64,000 nt of DNA from Pycnopodia helianthoides (Eukaryota; Echinodermata; Asteroidea; Forcipulatida; Asteriidae). Both the position numbers and the translations under genes were made by a program. Below, in pieces: positions 12,540-23,069 of this stretch; position 1 is the first letter of the stretch, and every line of letters starts with the position of its first letter. Where the stretch lies: positions 14,116,078 through 14,180,077 of the forward strand of contig CM063249.1 in NCBI GenBank assembly GCA_032158295.1, given 5' to 3'. The notes under the pieces are model-generated. The model had not been told where the DNA came from and did not search any database. It was given only the letters and a program-made list of their open reading frames with translations.

Positions 12540-13836
12540 ATGAAATCTTGTTACTCCACTATGGCATGGATGTGTCCCTCGCTTTCTAAGATTTTATTTG
12601 TACTTCTTATCGGTACCTCCATTGAGGTTATTGGAAGATGTAGAATCAAAGGGTGTCCACCTGATTGGAGCCAGTGGGGAAACCACTGCTATCGATTTAC
12701 TGGAGACCACCTAGAATGGTCTGCGGCGCGAGGTCAGTGTGTGACTCTTGGAGGTGTAATGGCTGCTCCTCATTCCCGTTCTGAAGAGGAGTACCTCTTG
12801 GGTTGGACCTCGGGTGGTGAAATGTGGATCAACTGCAATGATATAACGTCCGAAGGTATGTCCGCATTTGTTCATACTTTTTCTGCTACTGTAACCTCAG
12901 GGTAATACACACACGGAAGTACACTCTCATTTCTGCCGGGTCAGAATTGACCTGGATCAGGGTCCCGTGGGGCCTGGCCCATTTCTGGTTCATTATGACC
13001 AGGTATTGTGTAAGATGGCCCAGAAATGTGTCAAACTGACGCAGAATCGGATAAAAAAATAATTTTTTGGACTAATTTCTGGGTCAAGCTGTCCCGAAAT
13101 TGGGTCAGGTCCCCTGGACCTAGAATCCCGGTCAATTCTGACCTTGAAGTTGTTAAAGTGCAGGAGGCCTGTTGCTAGCTCATTGTGACCTGGAATCTGT
13201 GTGAAACTTACCCAAAACTTTGTCAAACTGACTTAGAATCCGAGCAAAAATCCGAGTTTTTAATCAGTCTCCGGGTCAACCTGACTCAGAAATGGATCAG
13301 GCCCTCTTGACTCGGAACCTGGTGAAATTCTGTCCTGTGAGGTTTTTTTGTGACAATAAGAGATGCCAAAGGCAGACTTACTCCGTGTTTTTCTGATTTC
13401 TTCAGTGGGTAAAACTCATCATCAAAATATCAAGGGACGATTCAAGAGCCTCTTAAAACGAAAGTTGGACTGGATCATCAAAAATCCGAGGTTCCCATCA
13501 TTTGAGTTGATTATCATTTGCATTTCATTTCAACTAAAAAAAAAAAAATGCAAATTCTTAAATAATGCTAAATTAACAAACAAAAACTCTCAAGTGAGAG
13601 TGAACACAAAGAGACACAAAACCAAAAATTTCACGTTGATTCCAAATGTAGGCAGTTGGGAGTGCAAGGAGGGGACAACTGCTATTGACTACAGGAATTG
13701 GATGGGTGAGCAGCCAGATAACTCTGGTGACGAAGACTGTGTAGGCATGTCAGGGGGCGGATGGAATGACATTCGATGCACATCATGGAAACGGCCAACT
13801 GTGTGCAAGAAACCTATTCTCACTTTATGGGTTTAA
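12540..13836 (+). CDS. secreted C-type lectin, two exons
   Basis: Exon 1 (12540-12855) and exon 2 (13652-13836) join in phase 1 across an AAG|GTATGT donor and an AATGTAG acceptor, giving about 166 residues. The N-terminus is a hydrophobic signal peptide ending near VIGRC. A long-form C-type lectin domain follows: GCPPDW, then HCYRF, a WSAARGQC helix end, then exon 2 with WMGEQPDNSGDEDC and WNDIRC. The QPD motif is the family hallmark of galactose-type calcium-dependent sugar binding, and WND supplies further calcium ligands. It probably acts as an extracellular carbohydrate recognition protein; a role in defence is inference. A second ATG at 12560 is a possible start and still leaves a signal peptide. 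The intron carries a foldback repeat (12915-13345). Confidence 0.85.
12915..13345. mobile_element. ACACTCT/GGGTCA-rich repeat in lectin intron
   Basis: The stretch begins near TACACTCTCATTTC and is full of alternating phrases such as GGGTCAGAATTGACC, CAGAAATGTGTCAAACTGAC and GGGTCAGGTCCCC. Similar phrases fill repeats near 16757, 17402, 17768, 19768, 20597 and 20985. The element has a self-complementary style and no coding capacity. It is a member of the ACACTCTAAAA family, here with eroded ends. Confidence 0.6.
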
Positions 13837-14843
13837 ACTTACTGAGACATCAAAGGGAAAAGCTGTCAGTCGATGAATGCAAAAGTGAAACCGTTTGTCT
13901 ATTTACATCTAAATCATTTGCCCGTGGTCTCTTGTCGGTACTTGAATTTCTTTATCATCTTTTGCTAAAAAAAAAAAATGGTAGGCCTATAGATAGTTCC
14001 CAGTAGACGCCATCTTTACGGGCAAATTGCATTTTGGCTTGCAGGTGCGTCAAACGCTCAACTTATTAACGCAGCCGCGTTGTTCACTGACCAATCCTGC
14101 AATGAGTTTCGTGAAATGCGCGCGTGTTGCACGCCGTTCTCACACGAAACGCACGACTGTTTGTTCTAAACTGCCCGTAAAGATGGCCGATTTACGTCAT
14201 ACTGCAACCTGTCTATTGTTGTGCTACATTTGTTTGTGCCGCAATCTAAACGATTACTGACAGGGTTTGTGTTTTTTTTGTTTTCACTAAAATAAGTTTG
14301 GTTACAGATACCATAATATCTTTTACAACATATTCTGTTTTTCTTTCAGTGAAGACAAGTAGATTTTTGTGCATTGGTAATAAAATTATTTCAATCGGAA
14401 AACCAAGCAACTGGGTGGTGAAATCGCATGTTTTAGCATCAATGAATCTTTATTGTTTGGTCTCACCAAGGGCTGAGAGAAATGAAGTGCCAATTAATAA
14501 GTTTATTTAAAATTGACAACGGGAGAGAGAAAAGGGTTTCCTGAAACGTTTTGTGCCACCGGGGAGGGATATCAATGGTGAAACCCCACATCAAGGTAGT
14601 GTCACCATAAAACAAAATGTTTAAGTAATGTACAATTCAATACTTTCTCAGATGCTAATTTATTATACGATTGACTAAGCAGCATGAATATATTTTCTGA
14701 ACTCTAAAATCACTACCACCGGAAAAGACATTACAGTGAAAAGTGTGATAACTTTGACAAATCTTACAAAAGAAGTGTGCTTTTTTTATTATGCTGCTAC
14801 AAAATAGTTATTATCCAGTGTCTAGTAAGTAGAAATTAACTAA
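13837..14843. other. lectin downstream region, no gene seen
   Basis: Small plus-strand ORFs (13776-14006, 14027-14260, 14298-14510) show no domains. The block at 14010-14200 has CpG-containing words (CGCGCGTG, ACGCCGTTC) unlike its surroundings and may be an old repeat. An AATAAA-like signal was not confidently placed. Confidence 0.4.
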
Positions 14844-16419
14844 TTCAACAATTACATTAGTTGTCACGGTAATATTATGTTTTTGATATAGTAGAAAACA
14901 CACAAGAGCACAGTAATGTTGTGTTGAACTATTTGATTAATTAGTTAATCAAAAACACCGCATCATTGACAACATAAAATATTAAGATATTCGTAAGTTT
15001 TGTATTAACCTAGCTACCTTACATTACATTTATATTAACCTAGCTACCTTACATTACATTTGTATTAACCTAGCTACATTACATTACATTTTTAATCAAG
15101 AAGAGGGGTAGGACTCCCCATGGTTAGAGCCCAACACTCAAATGTTATGGACCTATGCCACCGTATTCTTTGAAATGTGGAAATAATTTGCATGTAGAGG
15201 TGTTTTGTTTTCATGTTTCACAGAGCATCAGATTGTGCGTATTGTACATGCTCACACTATGTGTAAACGTTCAAAATAGTTGTTTATGGAAATTAATAAA
15301 GCTATTAATTAATTTCAAAAGAATAGACATTAATTTAATTTTGACTAAAAACCATACAGATCATTAATTTTATAAACAGTAGGATTATTAACATATTTAT
15401 GGATGGTTTTGAGTGTATCAGTCTTTTTAAAGTGACAAATAATGTCAACAATTGTTCATACATAGACACATTATTCTCTATATCAACACGAACTGCAACT
15501 ATTTAACAGTGATACTCGTTTTGAAAACACCCGTGTGAATAAATTATGGTATTATGGAATAGTAATTGAATATGAGTGAATTACACACAAAGTTATATTA
15601 CATCAATACTGTCAAAATATTATATAAATTTTCAACAATTACATTAGTTGTCACGGTAATATTATGTTTTTGATATAGTAGAAAACACACAAGAGCACAG
15701 TAATGTTGTGTTGAACTATTTGATTAATTAGTTAATCAAAAACACCGCATCATTGACAACATAAAATATTAAGATATTCGTAAGTTTTGTATTAACCTAG
15801 CTACCTTACATTACATTTATATTAACCTAGCTACCTTACATTACATTTGTATTAACCTAGCTACATTACATTACATTTTTAATCAAGAAGAGGGGTAGGA
15901 CTCCCCATGGTTAGAGCCCAACACTCAAATGTTATGGACCTATGCCACCGTATTCTTTGAAATGTGGAAATAATTTGCATGTAGAGGTGTTTTGTTTTCA
16001 TGTTTCACAGAGCATCAGATTGTGCGTATTGTACATGCTCACACTATGTGTAAACGTTCAAAATAGTTGTTTATGGAAATTAATAAAGCTATTAATTAAT
16101 TTCAAAAGAATAGACATTAATTTAATTTTGACTAAAAACCATACAGATCATTAATTTTATAAACAGTAGGATTATTAACATATTTATGGATGGTTTTGAG
16201 TGTATCAGTCTTTTTAAAGTGACAAATAATGTCAACAATTGTTCATACATTGACACATTATTCTCTATATCAACACGAACTGCAACTATTTAACAGTGAT
16301 ACTCGTTTTGAAAACACCCGTGTGAATAAATTATGGTATTATGGAATAGTAATTGAATATGAGTGAATTACACACAAAGTTATATTACATCAATACTGTC
16401 AAAATATTATATAAATTTT
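14844..16419. repeat. 787-bp direct tandem duplication, two nearly identical copies
   Basis: TTCAACAATTACATTAG starts at 14844 and again at 15631, and the sequence then matches almost base for base up to about 16419. One visible difference is CATAGACAC versus CATTGACAC. Each copy contains an identical 70-codon ORF (15155 and 15942) with no recognisable domain; the duplication alone explains the repeated ORF. The near identity indicates a recent event. Confidence 0.95.
15006..15092. repeat. ~29-bp minisatellite, three units (also in second copy)
   Basis: The unit TATTAACCTAGCTACCTTAC followed by ATTACATTT is repeated three times in tandem. The identical array recurs at about 15793-15879 inside the second copy of the 787-bp duplication, so it predates that duplication. 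Confidence 0.88.
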
Positions 16420-16532
16420 CAAAATTGAATTTTGCTTCTAGCTATCACAATTCATTTCTTAAAAGTTCAAAATGTAAGTTTTTGACAAAAACGTGACGTT
16501 GAGTAATAAATTACAGTAAATATGTTCAATAT

Positions 16533-17941
16533 GAGTCAAGGATCGGTTAGTGGCTGAGTAGAAACTTAAAAAAACTTAAAGTCAGCCTTCCTTGCACAAT
16601 CTTACAACGTGTGGGTTTGTACAAATACAGTCCATTACCACTGCTCAAATTTGGCTAAGAAATATCAGTGCATTTGTGTTCAGATGTCAAGGTCATTGGT
16701 GTTATAAAGCAGCAGATTATCCCTCAATGCTCATAATTTTGATGCAATATCCAGGATCAGAATAGACCCAGGTTCCGGGTACGGGGGTGGGGGGGAGAAC
16801 TGACCCATTTCAGGTTGACACGGAAGCTGGTTAAAATAATTGGATCTCAACTCTGATTCTGCGTCTGTCTGACCAATCTTGGTCATTTTGACACAGATTC
16901 CGGGTCATACTGCCCCAGAAATGGGTCAGGCCCCACGGGGCCAAGAATCCGGATCCTGAATCCGGCAGTTCTTAGAGTGTGTGAGCCTATATACAGGGCC
17001 TACTAAGTTTAAAGAAACAATAAAGATAAAAAGTACAGAAAAAATTTGTAATATTCATGAGCTAGATTTGAACAAAGTGTTTATGCTTTAGTTGGCTGGG
17101 TAAAAATTGTGTCCAACGATGTTATTTATCAAAGTCACTATAACAAACCAAATTAAAGCCATGAAAATAGGGTTTATATTGGGGATAAAAAAATGTCCAT
17201 CAATTATATTAACTGTCGTCCTATGCAGGAAGCGGCCTTCAAATTATGCTCGCTTTGAATCAGGCAAGCTAAACATCATGAATATTAAGGCAATAAGGCA
17301 GCCTTGGTTGAGGTACCGTCAGCGGTAATTATTTTTACAAATATTGTTGCCTTTTGCCTCATAAATGCTTGTGTGCATTTTTGTTAAAGTGCAACAAGCT
17401 TACACTCTAAAATCTCCCGAAACAAAAATGATTCGGAATATGGGTCCAAGGAAGCCTAACCAATTTAGAGATCAGGCTGACCCGGATTTCTTTTTTACAA
17501 ATTGGACTTTAACTCGGATTGTGCATCTTTTGACCCCTTTCTGTGTCATTTTGAATCTTGGTCATGACTCAGAAATGGGTCAGGCACTAAGAGTAAGAAT
17601 TGACCCGGAAGTTTTTAGAGTGCAAGACCCTGTGATACTTGATATAAATATTTATTTTTTCCCTTCTTCTTCAGATTTGGGCATTTTTTTATTTACTAAG
17701 AAATAGGACAATCAATCTAGAGTAGAATATTTTACAGTATTTTTAAAATTAAATTTTTACTTTCTTGGTAATTTTGACACCGATTCCGGGTCATACTGAC
17801 CTAGAAATGGGTCAGGCCCCACGAGACCCGGATCCGGATAAAATCTGACCCGTTTTTTTGTTAGAGTGCGAAGAGTTCTTAGCTTAAATGCTCCAGAGGT
17901 CAGCTACCAGACTTGCCTGATTTTTATGGTACAATTCTTAA
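16533..17941. repeat. segmental duplication, copy 1
   Basis: The sequence starting GAGTCAAGGATCGGTTAG at 16533 matches 19551 onward with very few differences through the block ending CAGCGGT (17327). After a ~165-bp segment present only in copy 2, the match resumes from TAATTATTTTTACAAATATT up to about 17941. It contains the ACACTCTAAAA-type repeats at 16757, 17402 and 17768, so the ORFs at 17107 and 17365 are repeat-derived. Confidence 0.93.
17402..17625. mobile_element. ACACTCTAAAA-ended foldback element
   Basis: The left end TTACACTCTAAAATCTCCCG faces the inverted right end AAGTTTTTAGAGTGCAAG. The body holds self-complementary GACCCGGA, GACTCAGAAATGGGTCAGG phrases. The same element lies at 20597-20823 in the duplicated block, and related pieces lie at 16757-16978, 17768-17867, 19768-19996 and 20985-21080. 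There is no transposase. Confidence 0.7.
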
Positions 17942-18214
17942 TTCAAGGGATGGCATGGTTGAGGATTGAACTCGTCGTGTGCTGGGAAAAGGGGGGGGGG
18001 GTAAGGTAAAGTATTTTGTCCCGCTAACGCAAGGTCCAAAGCAATAAAATGGCTCCTGACAACAACTAAATAAAAAAATAAATAAAAAAAGAAATATGAC
18101 ATTCCAGTTACATATGGCTAGAATTACCCCCAAAGTCATGCTTTCTAATTTCCATGCAGAATTTTAACCTTCCTATAATGACTTATGAACGCCAGAAAAT
18201 CGACTCAAAGTTTT

Positions 18215-18345
18215 GCGCCAAGGTTTCTTGAAGTACAATTTTGCCCGAGCACACGACGAGGATTTGCAGCATTATTCAACTTACAAACCTGGCTGCTTCT
18301 GTTATAGTAACTATGCTTTACACCATGAGCCACAACAAAAGTATG
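18215..18345 (-). pseudogene. possible remnant of a PAN/apple module
   Basis: On the minus strand the reading contains HGVKHSYYNRSSQVCKLNNA, which resembles the Cys-bearing segment (FNYHTRSQVCELNN) of the PAN-like domain in the intact gene at 23070-24038. The surrounding frame shows no further matching cysteines and no fibrinogen domain. It may be a decayed exon of a related gene lying close to the PAN/fibrinogen pair. The similarity is short, so this is tentative. Confidence 0.35.
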
Positions 18346-18533
18346 AACCACTGCAGTTGTAACCGGGAATATAATTACTGGCGAGAAAAAAACGGCTTTT
18401 TTACTAAATGATCTGACATTATGGAGAGCAACAAATAACATAATTACTTTAAGGTCAAAACCTTGGTGAATGTAAATTATATTTATACAATTTAAAGCAA
18501 AAAAAAAATTGAACAGTTTGGCGCATCCCGCCA

Positions 18534-18993
18534 TTAAAGGAGCTGTGTCGTCATGATCATATTAAAGCAGGCCTGTGGCTGTCTACATGAAATTATGAAC
18601 TTCTCCTCCCCCTCCCCCTCCCGTACAACGCGCACGCGCACCTTCTCGCCATAGATACGGGGACGTGCAGTAACTGGGTGAGAGTTCATAATTATATTAT
18701 TACAGCCACAGGCCATGAAATTATGAACTTCTCCTCCCCCTCCCCCTCCCGTACAACGCGCACGCGCACCTTCTCGCCATAGATACGGGGACGTGCAGTA
18801 ACTGGGTGAGAGTTCATAATTATATTATTACAGCCACAGGCCATGAAATTATGAACTTCTCCTCCCCCTCCCCCTCCCGTACAACGCGCACGCGCACCTT
18901 CTCGCCATAGATACGGGGACGTGCAGTAACTGGGTGAGAGTTCATAATTATATTATTACAGCCACAGGCCAGCTTTGATCATGACGACACAGC
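18534..18993. mobile_element. inverted-repeat element with three internal 128-bp tandem units
   Basis: The left arm GCTGTGTCGTCATGATCA...GGCCTGTGGCTG (18542-18581) is matched by its inverted copy CAGCCACAGGCC...TGATCATGACGACACAGC (18959-18993). Inside are three nearly identical 128-bp tandem units beginning CATGAAATTATGAAC at 18586, 18714 and 18842. Each unit has an inverted pair (AATTATGAACT / AGTTCATAATT) and a C-rich tract CTCCCCCTCCCCCTCCC. TTAA adjoins the left end (18534) but is not seen on the right. Confidence 0.85.
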
Positions 18994-19005
18994 CCCATAT
19001 GTACT

Positions 19006-19199
19006 GGGCCCAATTTCATAGAGCTGCTTAAGCACAAAAAGTAGCTAAGCACAACAAAATTATGCTTACCTAAATTATGTTACCAGCCAAAATACCATAC
19101 CACATGTACGATTTGTGACTGGTATCCTGCTCATTTCTGCTTAGCAGAAAATTGTAAAGCAATATTTTCTGCTTGAGCAGCTCTATGAAATTAGGCCCT
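19006..19199. mobile_element. MITE, GGGCCCAATTTCATAGAGC family
   Basis: GGGCCCAATTTCATAGAGCT (19006) pairs with the inverted AGCAGCTCTATGAAATTAGG at the right end (19199). Subterminal AGCACAAAAAGTAGCTAAGC also folds toward CTGCTTAGCAGAAAATTG. At 194 bp with no coding capacity, it is a typical MITE. A solo end is at 11836, and a related full element with GGACCAATTTCATAAAG ends is at 63598. Confidence 0.8.
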
Positions 19200-19550
19200 A
19201 GCCGATATTTTTGGGCCGCATCTCAACTTTAAAATCAATCTAATAAATCTACAAGATATTTGATTAAATATAATAATAAATTATCAATATTAGTGTTTAA
19301 GGCATTGTGTGAATAAAATGAAAGCAATGGATGTGTTATTACCTGAAAAATTTATTGGAACAAACGACATGTTACTTTATTAGGTCGAGTCCTCTGCGAA
19401 TGTACGCCATTGAGGCGCTACAACTTGGCTTAACAAAGAAAGTAGTAAGTAACAATGGGTTGTCAGTGGATGAATGTATAAGGAATGGAACTAACAATGA
19501 CCACCGTAAATGAAATAAGGGAGTGTTCTGATCCATCACACGGTGAACCT

Positions 19551-21155
19551 GAGTCAAGGATCGGTTAGTGGCCGAGTAGAAACTTAAAAAACTTAAAATC
19601 AGCCTTCCTTGCACAATCTTACAACGTGTGGGTTTGTACAAATATAGTCCATTACCACTGCTCAAATTTGGCTAAGAAATATCAGTGCATTTGTGTTCAG
19701 ATGTCAAGGTCATTGGTGTTATAAAGCAGCAGATTATCCCTCAATGCTCATAATTTTGATGCAATATCCAGGATCAGAATAGACCCAGGTTCCGGGTACG
19801 GGGGGGGGGGGAAACTGACCCATTTCAGGTTGACACGGAAGCTGGTTAAAATAATTGGATCTCAACTCTGATTCTGCGTCTGTCTGACCAATCTTGGTCA
19901 TTTTGACACAGATTCCGGGTCATACTGCCCCAGAAATGGGTCAGGCCCCACGGGGCCAAGAATCCGGATCCTGAATCCGGCAGTTCTTAGAGTGTGTGAG
20001 CCTATATACAGGGCCTACTAAGTTTAAAGAAACAATAAAGATAAAAAGTACAGAAAAAATTTGTAATATTCATGAGCTAGATTTGAACAAAGTGTTTATG
20101 CTTTAGTTGGCTGGGTAAAAATTGTGTCCAACGATGTTATTTATCAAAGTCACTATAACAAACCAAATTAAAGCCATGAAAATAGGGTTTATATTGGGGA
20201 TAAAAAAATGTCCATCAATTATATTAACTGTCGTCCTATGCAGGAAGCGGCCTTCAAATTATGCTCGCTTTGAATCAGGCAAGCTAAACATCTAATTTGT
20301 GCATCATGAATATTAAGGCAATAAGGCAGCCTTGGTTGAGGTACCGTCAGCGGTATTGAAATATTGATGCTTTTGCTAAATAATAATAGGCGTTGTTGGC
20401 TTTGTGCACTTTTGCTAAAAACTGCAACGGGCTAACACTCTAAAAACTTTTTTTTTTAACACTCCCGGGTCAAAAATTTAATTTAGTAGAGGTACCGATA
20501 GTGCGCGGTCACACTTTTGTAATTATTTTTACAAATATTGTTGCCTTTTGCTACATAAATCCTTGTGTGCATTTTTGTTAAAGTGCAACAGGCTTACACT
20601 CTAAAATCTCCCGAAACAAAAATGATTCGGAATATGGGTCCAAGGAAGCCTAACCAATTTAGAGATCAGGCTGACCCGGATTTCTTTTTTACAAATTGGA
20701 CTTTAACTCGGATTGTGCATCTTTTGACCACTTTCTGTGTCATTTTGAATCTTGGTCATGACCCAGAAATGGGTCAGGCACTGACCCTTTGAGTCAGAAT
20801 TGACCCTGAAGTTTTTAGAGTGCAAGACCCTGATACTTGATATAAGTATATTTTTTTTATACTTTTTTGGTTCTTCTTCTTCAGATTTGTGCATTTTTTT
20901 ATTTACTAAGAAATAGGACAATCAATCTAGAGTAGAATATTTTACAGTATTTTTAAAATTAAATTTTTACTTTCTTGGTAATTTTGACACCGATTCCGGG
21001 TCATACTGACCTAGAAATGGGTCAGGCCCCACGAGACCCGGATCCGGATAAAATCTGACCCGTTTTTTTGTTAGAGTGCGAAGAGTTCTTAGCTTAAATG
21101 CTCCAGAGGTCAGCTACCAGACTTGCCTGATTTTTATGGTACAATTTTTAATTGA
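19551..21155. repeat. segmental duplication, copy 2
   Basis: This is the second copy of 16533-17941. It carries about 165 extra bases (20356-20518) that include ACACTCTAAAAA and CGGGTCA words, so another foldback fragment probably inserted here or was lost from copy 1. The copy ends abruptly at about 21155, exactly where the PAN/fibrinogen pseudogene begins. Copy 1 has no such gene at its end. Confidence 0.93.
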
Positions 21156-22040
21156 GTAATTCCTTCCCATTCAGCGGTTCCATTGGATTCCTTGGCCATA
21201 TGACACGTCTCTTTCATGGTAGTATCTGCCATTCAGATGTGAATAAAAACATTGAATAAACCACCAGGCACCTATCAATTCCACAGCACAATTTCTAGTT
21301 CCGGAATCATTGTTCTGATCCTTTGTTGAAAATGCGTGTCCACTGTGAATCGTCATTAAGTCTCCCGCTGTACTACCTTCATCATAAGAGCCAACGAGGA
21401 GGGTAAACTGTTCTCCCAAGATGGCAAACTGACCCCAGGTAGCCTAAGCTGCATCATTTTCCCACCCTCCTAAGTCCACTCGCAATCCCCAATGTCCCGA
21501 TTTGGTAAGAGTACGAAGAATGTCATTACCCAACCAAAACTCGAAAGCAAGATTGCCAAAGCCGGTTTTGTAGTCAGCCAAATCACGGTTAAAAGTCAAC
21601 AGACCCATCTTGTCTTCTCTGGAACACAATCCAACCTCCTTCACCAATCTCCATTTCACAGTAGACGCGCATGCCAATCATACCGACAGGATAAAAATGG
21701 TGTAGATGTCATTGACTCGATGTCCAGCTCTGAACCACATCTGACAACTGCTGTGACGTAAAGTTCCATCATAGTAGGCACTTCCTTGGCTCTGAATGAA
21801 GTCAGCAGGACTGTGATCTCTGGTGGCATTGTTCAACTCACAAACCAGGCTCCTTGTGTGATAGTTGAATGATGCACAATTTGAATCATATGAACAGTCT
21901 CGCCCACATATCAAAAGTGCAGTCTTCTGTTGGTAGACAAAGTTCAGTAAGGCTCGGTTTTTAGCCAAGCAAAACATTTGAGTGTAGAGATGTTGACGCT
22001 GGGTAAAGTTTACAATGTAAGTCAAAAGTATGGCCTATGC
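21156..22040 (-). pseudogene. PAN/fibrinogen-domain pseudogene, paralogue of 23070-24038
   Basis: Three minus-strand reading blocks (21678-22025, 21444-21677, 21171-21419) align in order with the intact neighbour. They cover a PAN-like module (CGRDCSYDSNCASFNYHTRS), the YYDGTLRHSSCQMWFRAGHR linker, and fibrinogen-domain pieces (DLADYKTGFGNLAFEFWLG, KDQNNDSG, NCAVELIGAWWF). The frame breaks at two extra bases in an A-run near 21694, at an extra base near 21590 and at an in-frame stop near 21446. A further stop lies near 21170, where the neighbour has Trp. No signal peptide is preserved, and the 3' end stops at the segmental duplication boundary. It is judged non-functional. Confidence 0.85.
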
Positions 22041-23069
22041 GATGATAGCCATGGTTGAATCGATCGATGCATTCATAGTGTATATGTTGTTTCATATACT
22101 CCATCAGTGTCGTATTCAATAAAGTTGGTTGATCAACTATTAATTAGTGACTGCCTGTGTTCAGTGGGCTAAATAAATTGGGATCAACTCTCACTCGCAC
22201 TCCACGGTAACTTCCTTCACTATTGTTGTCGAAGACAATGTTCTCGATCCTACCTTGGAGAATTTAGTGTACTAAACAAATTGTGCTGACGTTCACTTAT
22301 ATTAGCGTGCACGTGAGGCTGCATCGATATTTGTCTGCTGAAGTCACCTCGGCATTTTAACGAAATGAGCCTCTCAGGTAATATCAAGAGCTGAATAGGC
22401 AATTACAAATTAATCCTTGGCCTTTGAAGTGAACTATATTCAACCAGACTCTTTAATTAGTGTCCCCCTTCCAAATAATTTTTTGATTGAACGCTGCTTA
22501 TACTCAATTAATCTTATGGGTCTGTACACTTGAGTTTCTGTCTGACGATGCCTTGAAGGCAACACATGGAAATACATCTCCACGCTCACGGTGTGATAAA
22601 ATAATTATTTGCTGACAGTGTCCATTTGCAGTTAATGGATTCAACTGCAAATATAGCTGAGGATCTGCAGTGTTGAAGACAATACACTAAGGCCAAAGCG
22701 TACTTGTTATTTGCCGTGATGAACTCATCGTGAAGTTTGTGGGGGTTGATGTCTTTCTGAAGCAATTACACATAGACATACACGGTCAAGTTCAAAGTAT
22801 AGTACATTCACTGCCGACAGCATCTATTTGCATTCAACTTTGTAATACCACTAACGACACCCAATTGGACTGATAATTTAAAAAGATTCTGCATTACTTT
22901 ATTTTGATATTGAACTCGCTAATCGGAGCAATAGCTCTTCGTAATGTTTCTACAAGAAACATTGCCTTGAAGGTTTCTACATGAAACAATCCCTTAAAGT
23001 GCAAGTTCACGTTTACAGTACGTATAACAAATCCATCGCTGCTTGGTAATCAAACCGTGAGGGTTGTGT
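22041..23069. other. spacer between fibrinogen pseudogene and gene
   Basis: No ORF of note. The block at 22610-22680 (CTGACAGTGTCCATTTGCAG, TTAATGGATTCAACTGCAAA, GATCTGCAGTGTTGAA) recurs in diverged form at 26390-26465, so it is a dispersed repeat or shared upstream sequence. Confidence 0.5.

Noticed and set aside
15155..16154. Two identical 70-codon ORFs (15155-15367 and 15942-16154) that look like a duplicated gene
   Set aside because: They lie in an AT-rich 787-bp tandem duplication that explains their identity. There is no domain, signal peptide or splice context.
17107..17706. ORFs of 73 and 113 codons in the segmental duplication
   Set aside because: They run through ACACTCTAAAA foldback elements and the second copy differs in frame and length. 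No coding constraint is visible.
18586..18970. Regularly repeated 128-bp units resembling a CRISPR-like array
   Set aside because: The units abut without unique spacers and are far longer than CRISPR repeats, and the genome is eukaryotic.
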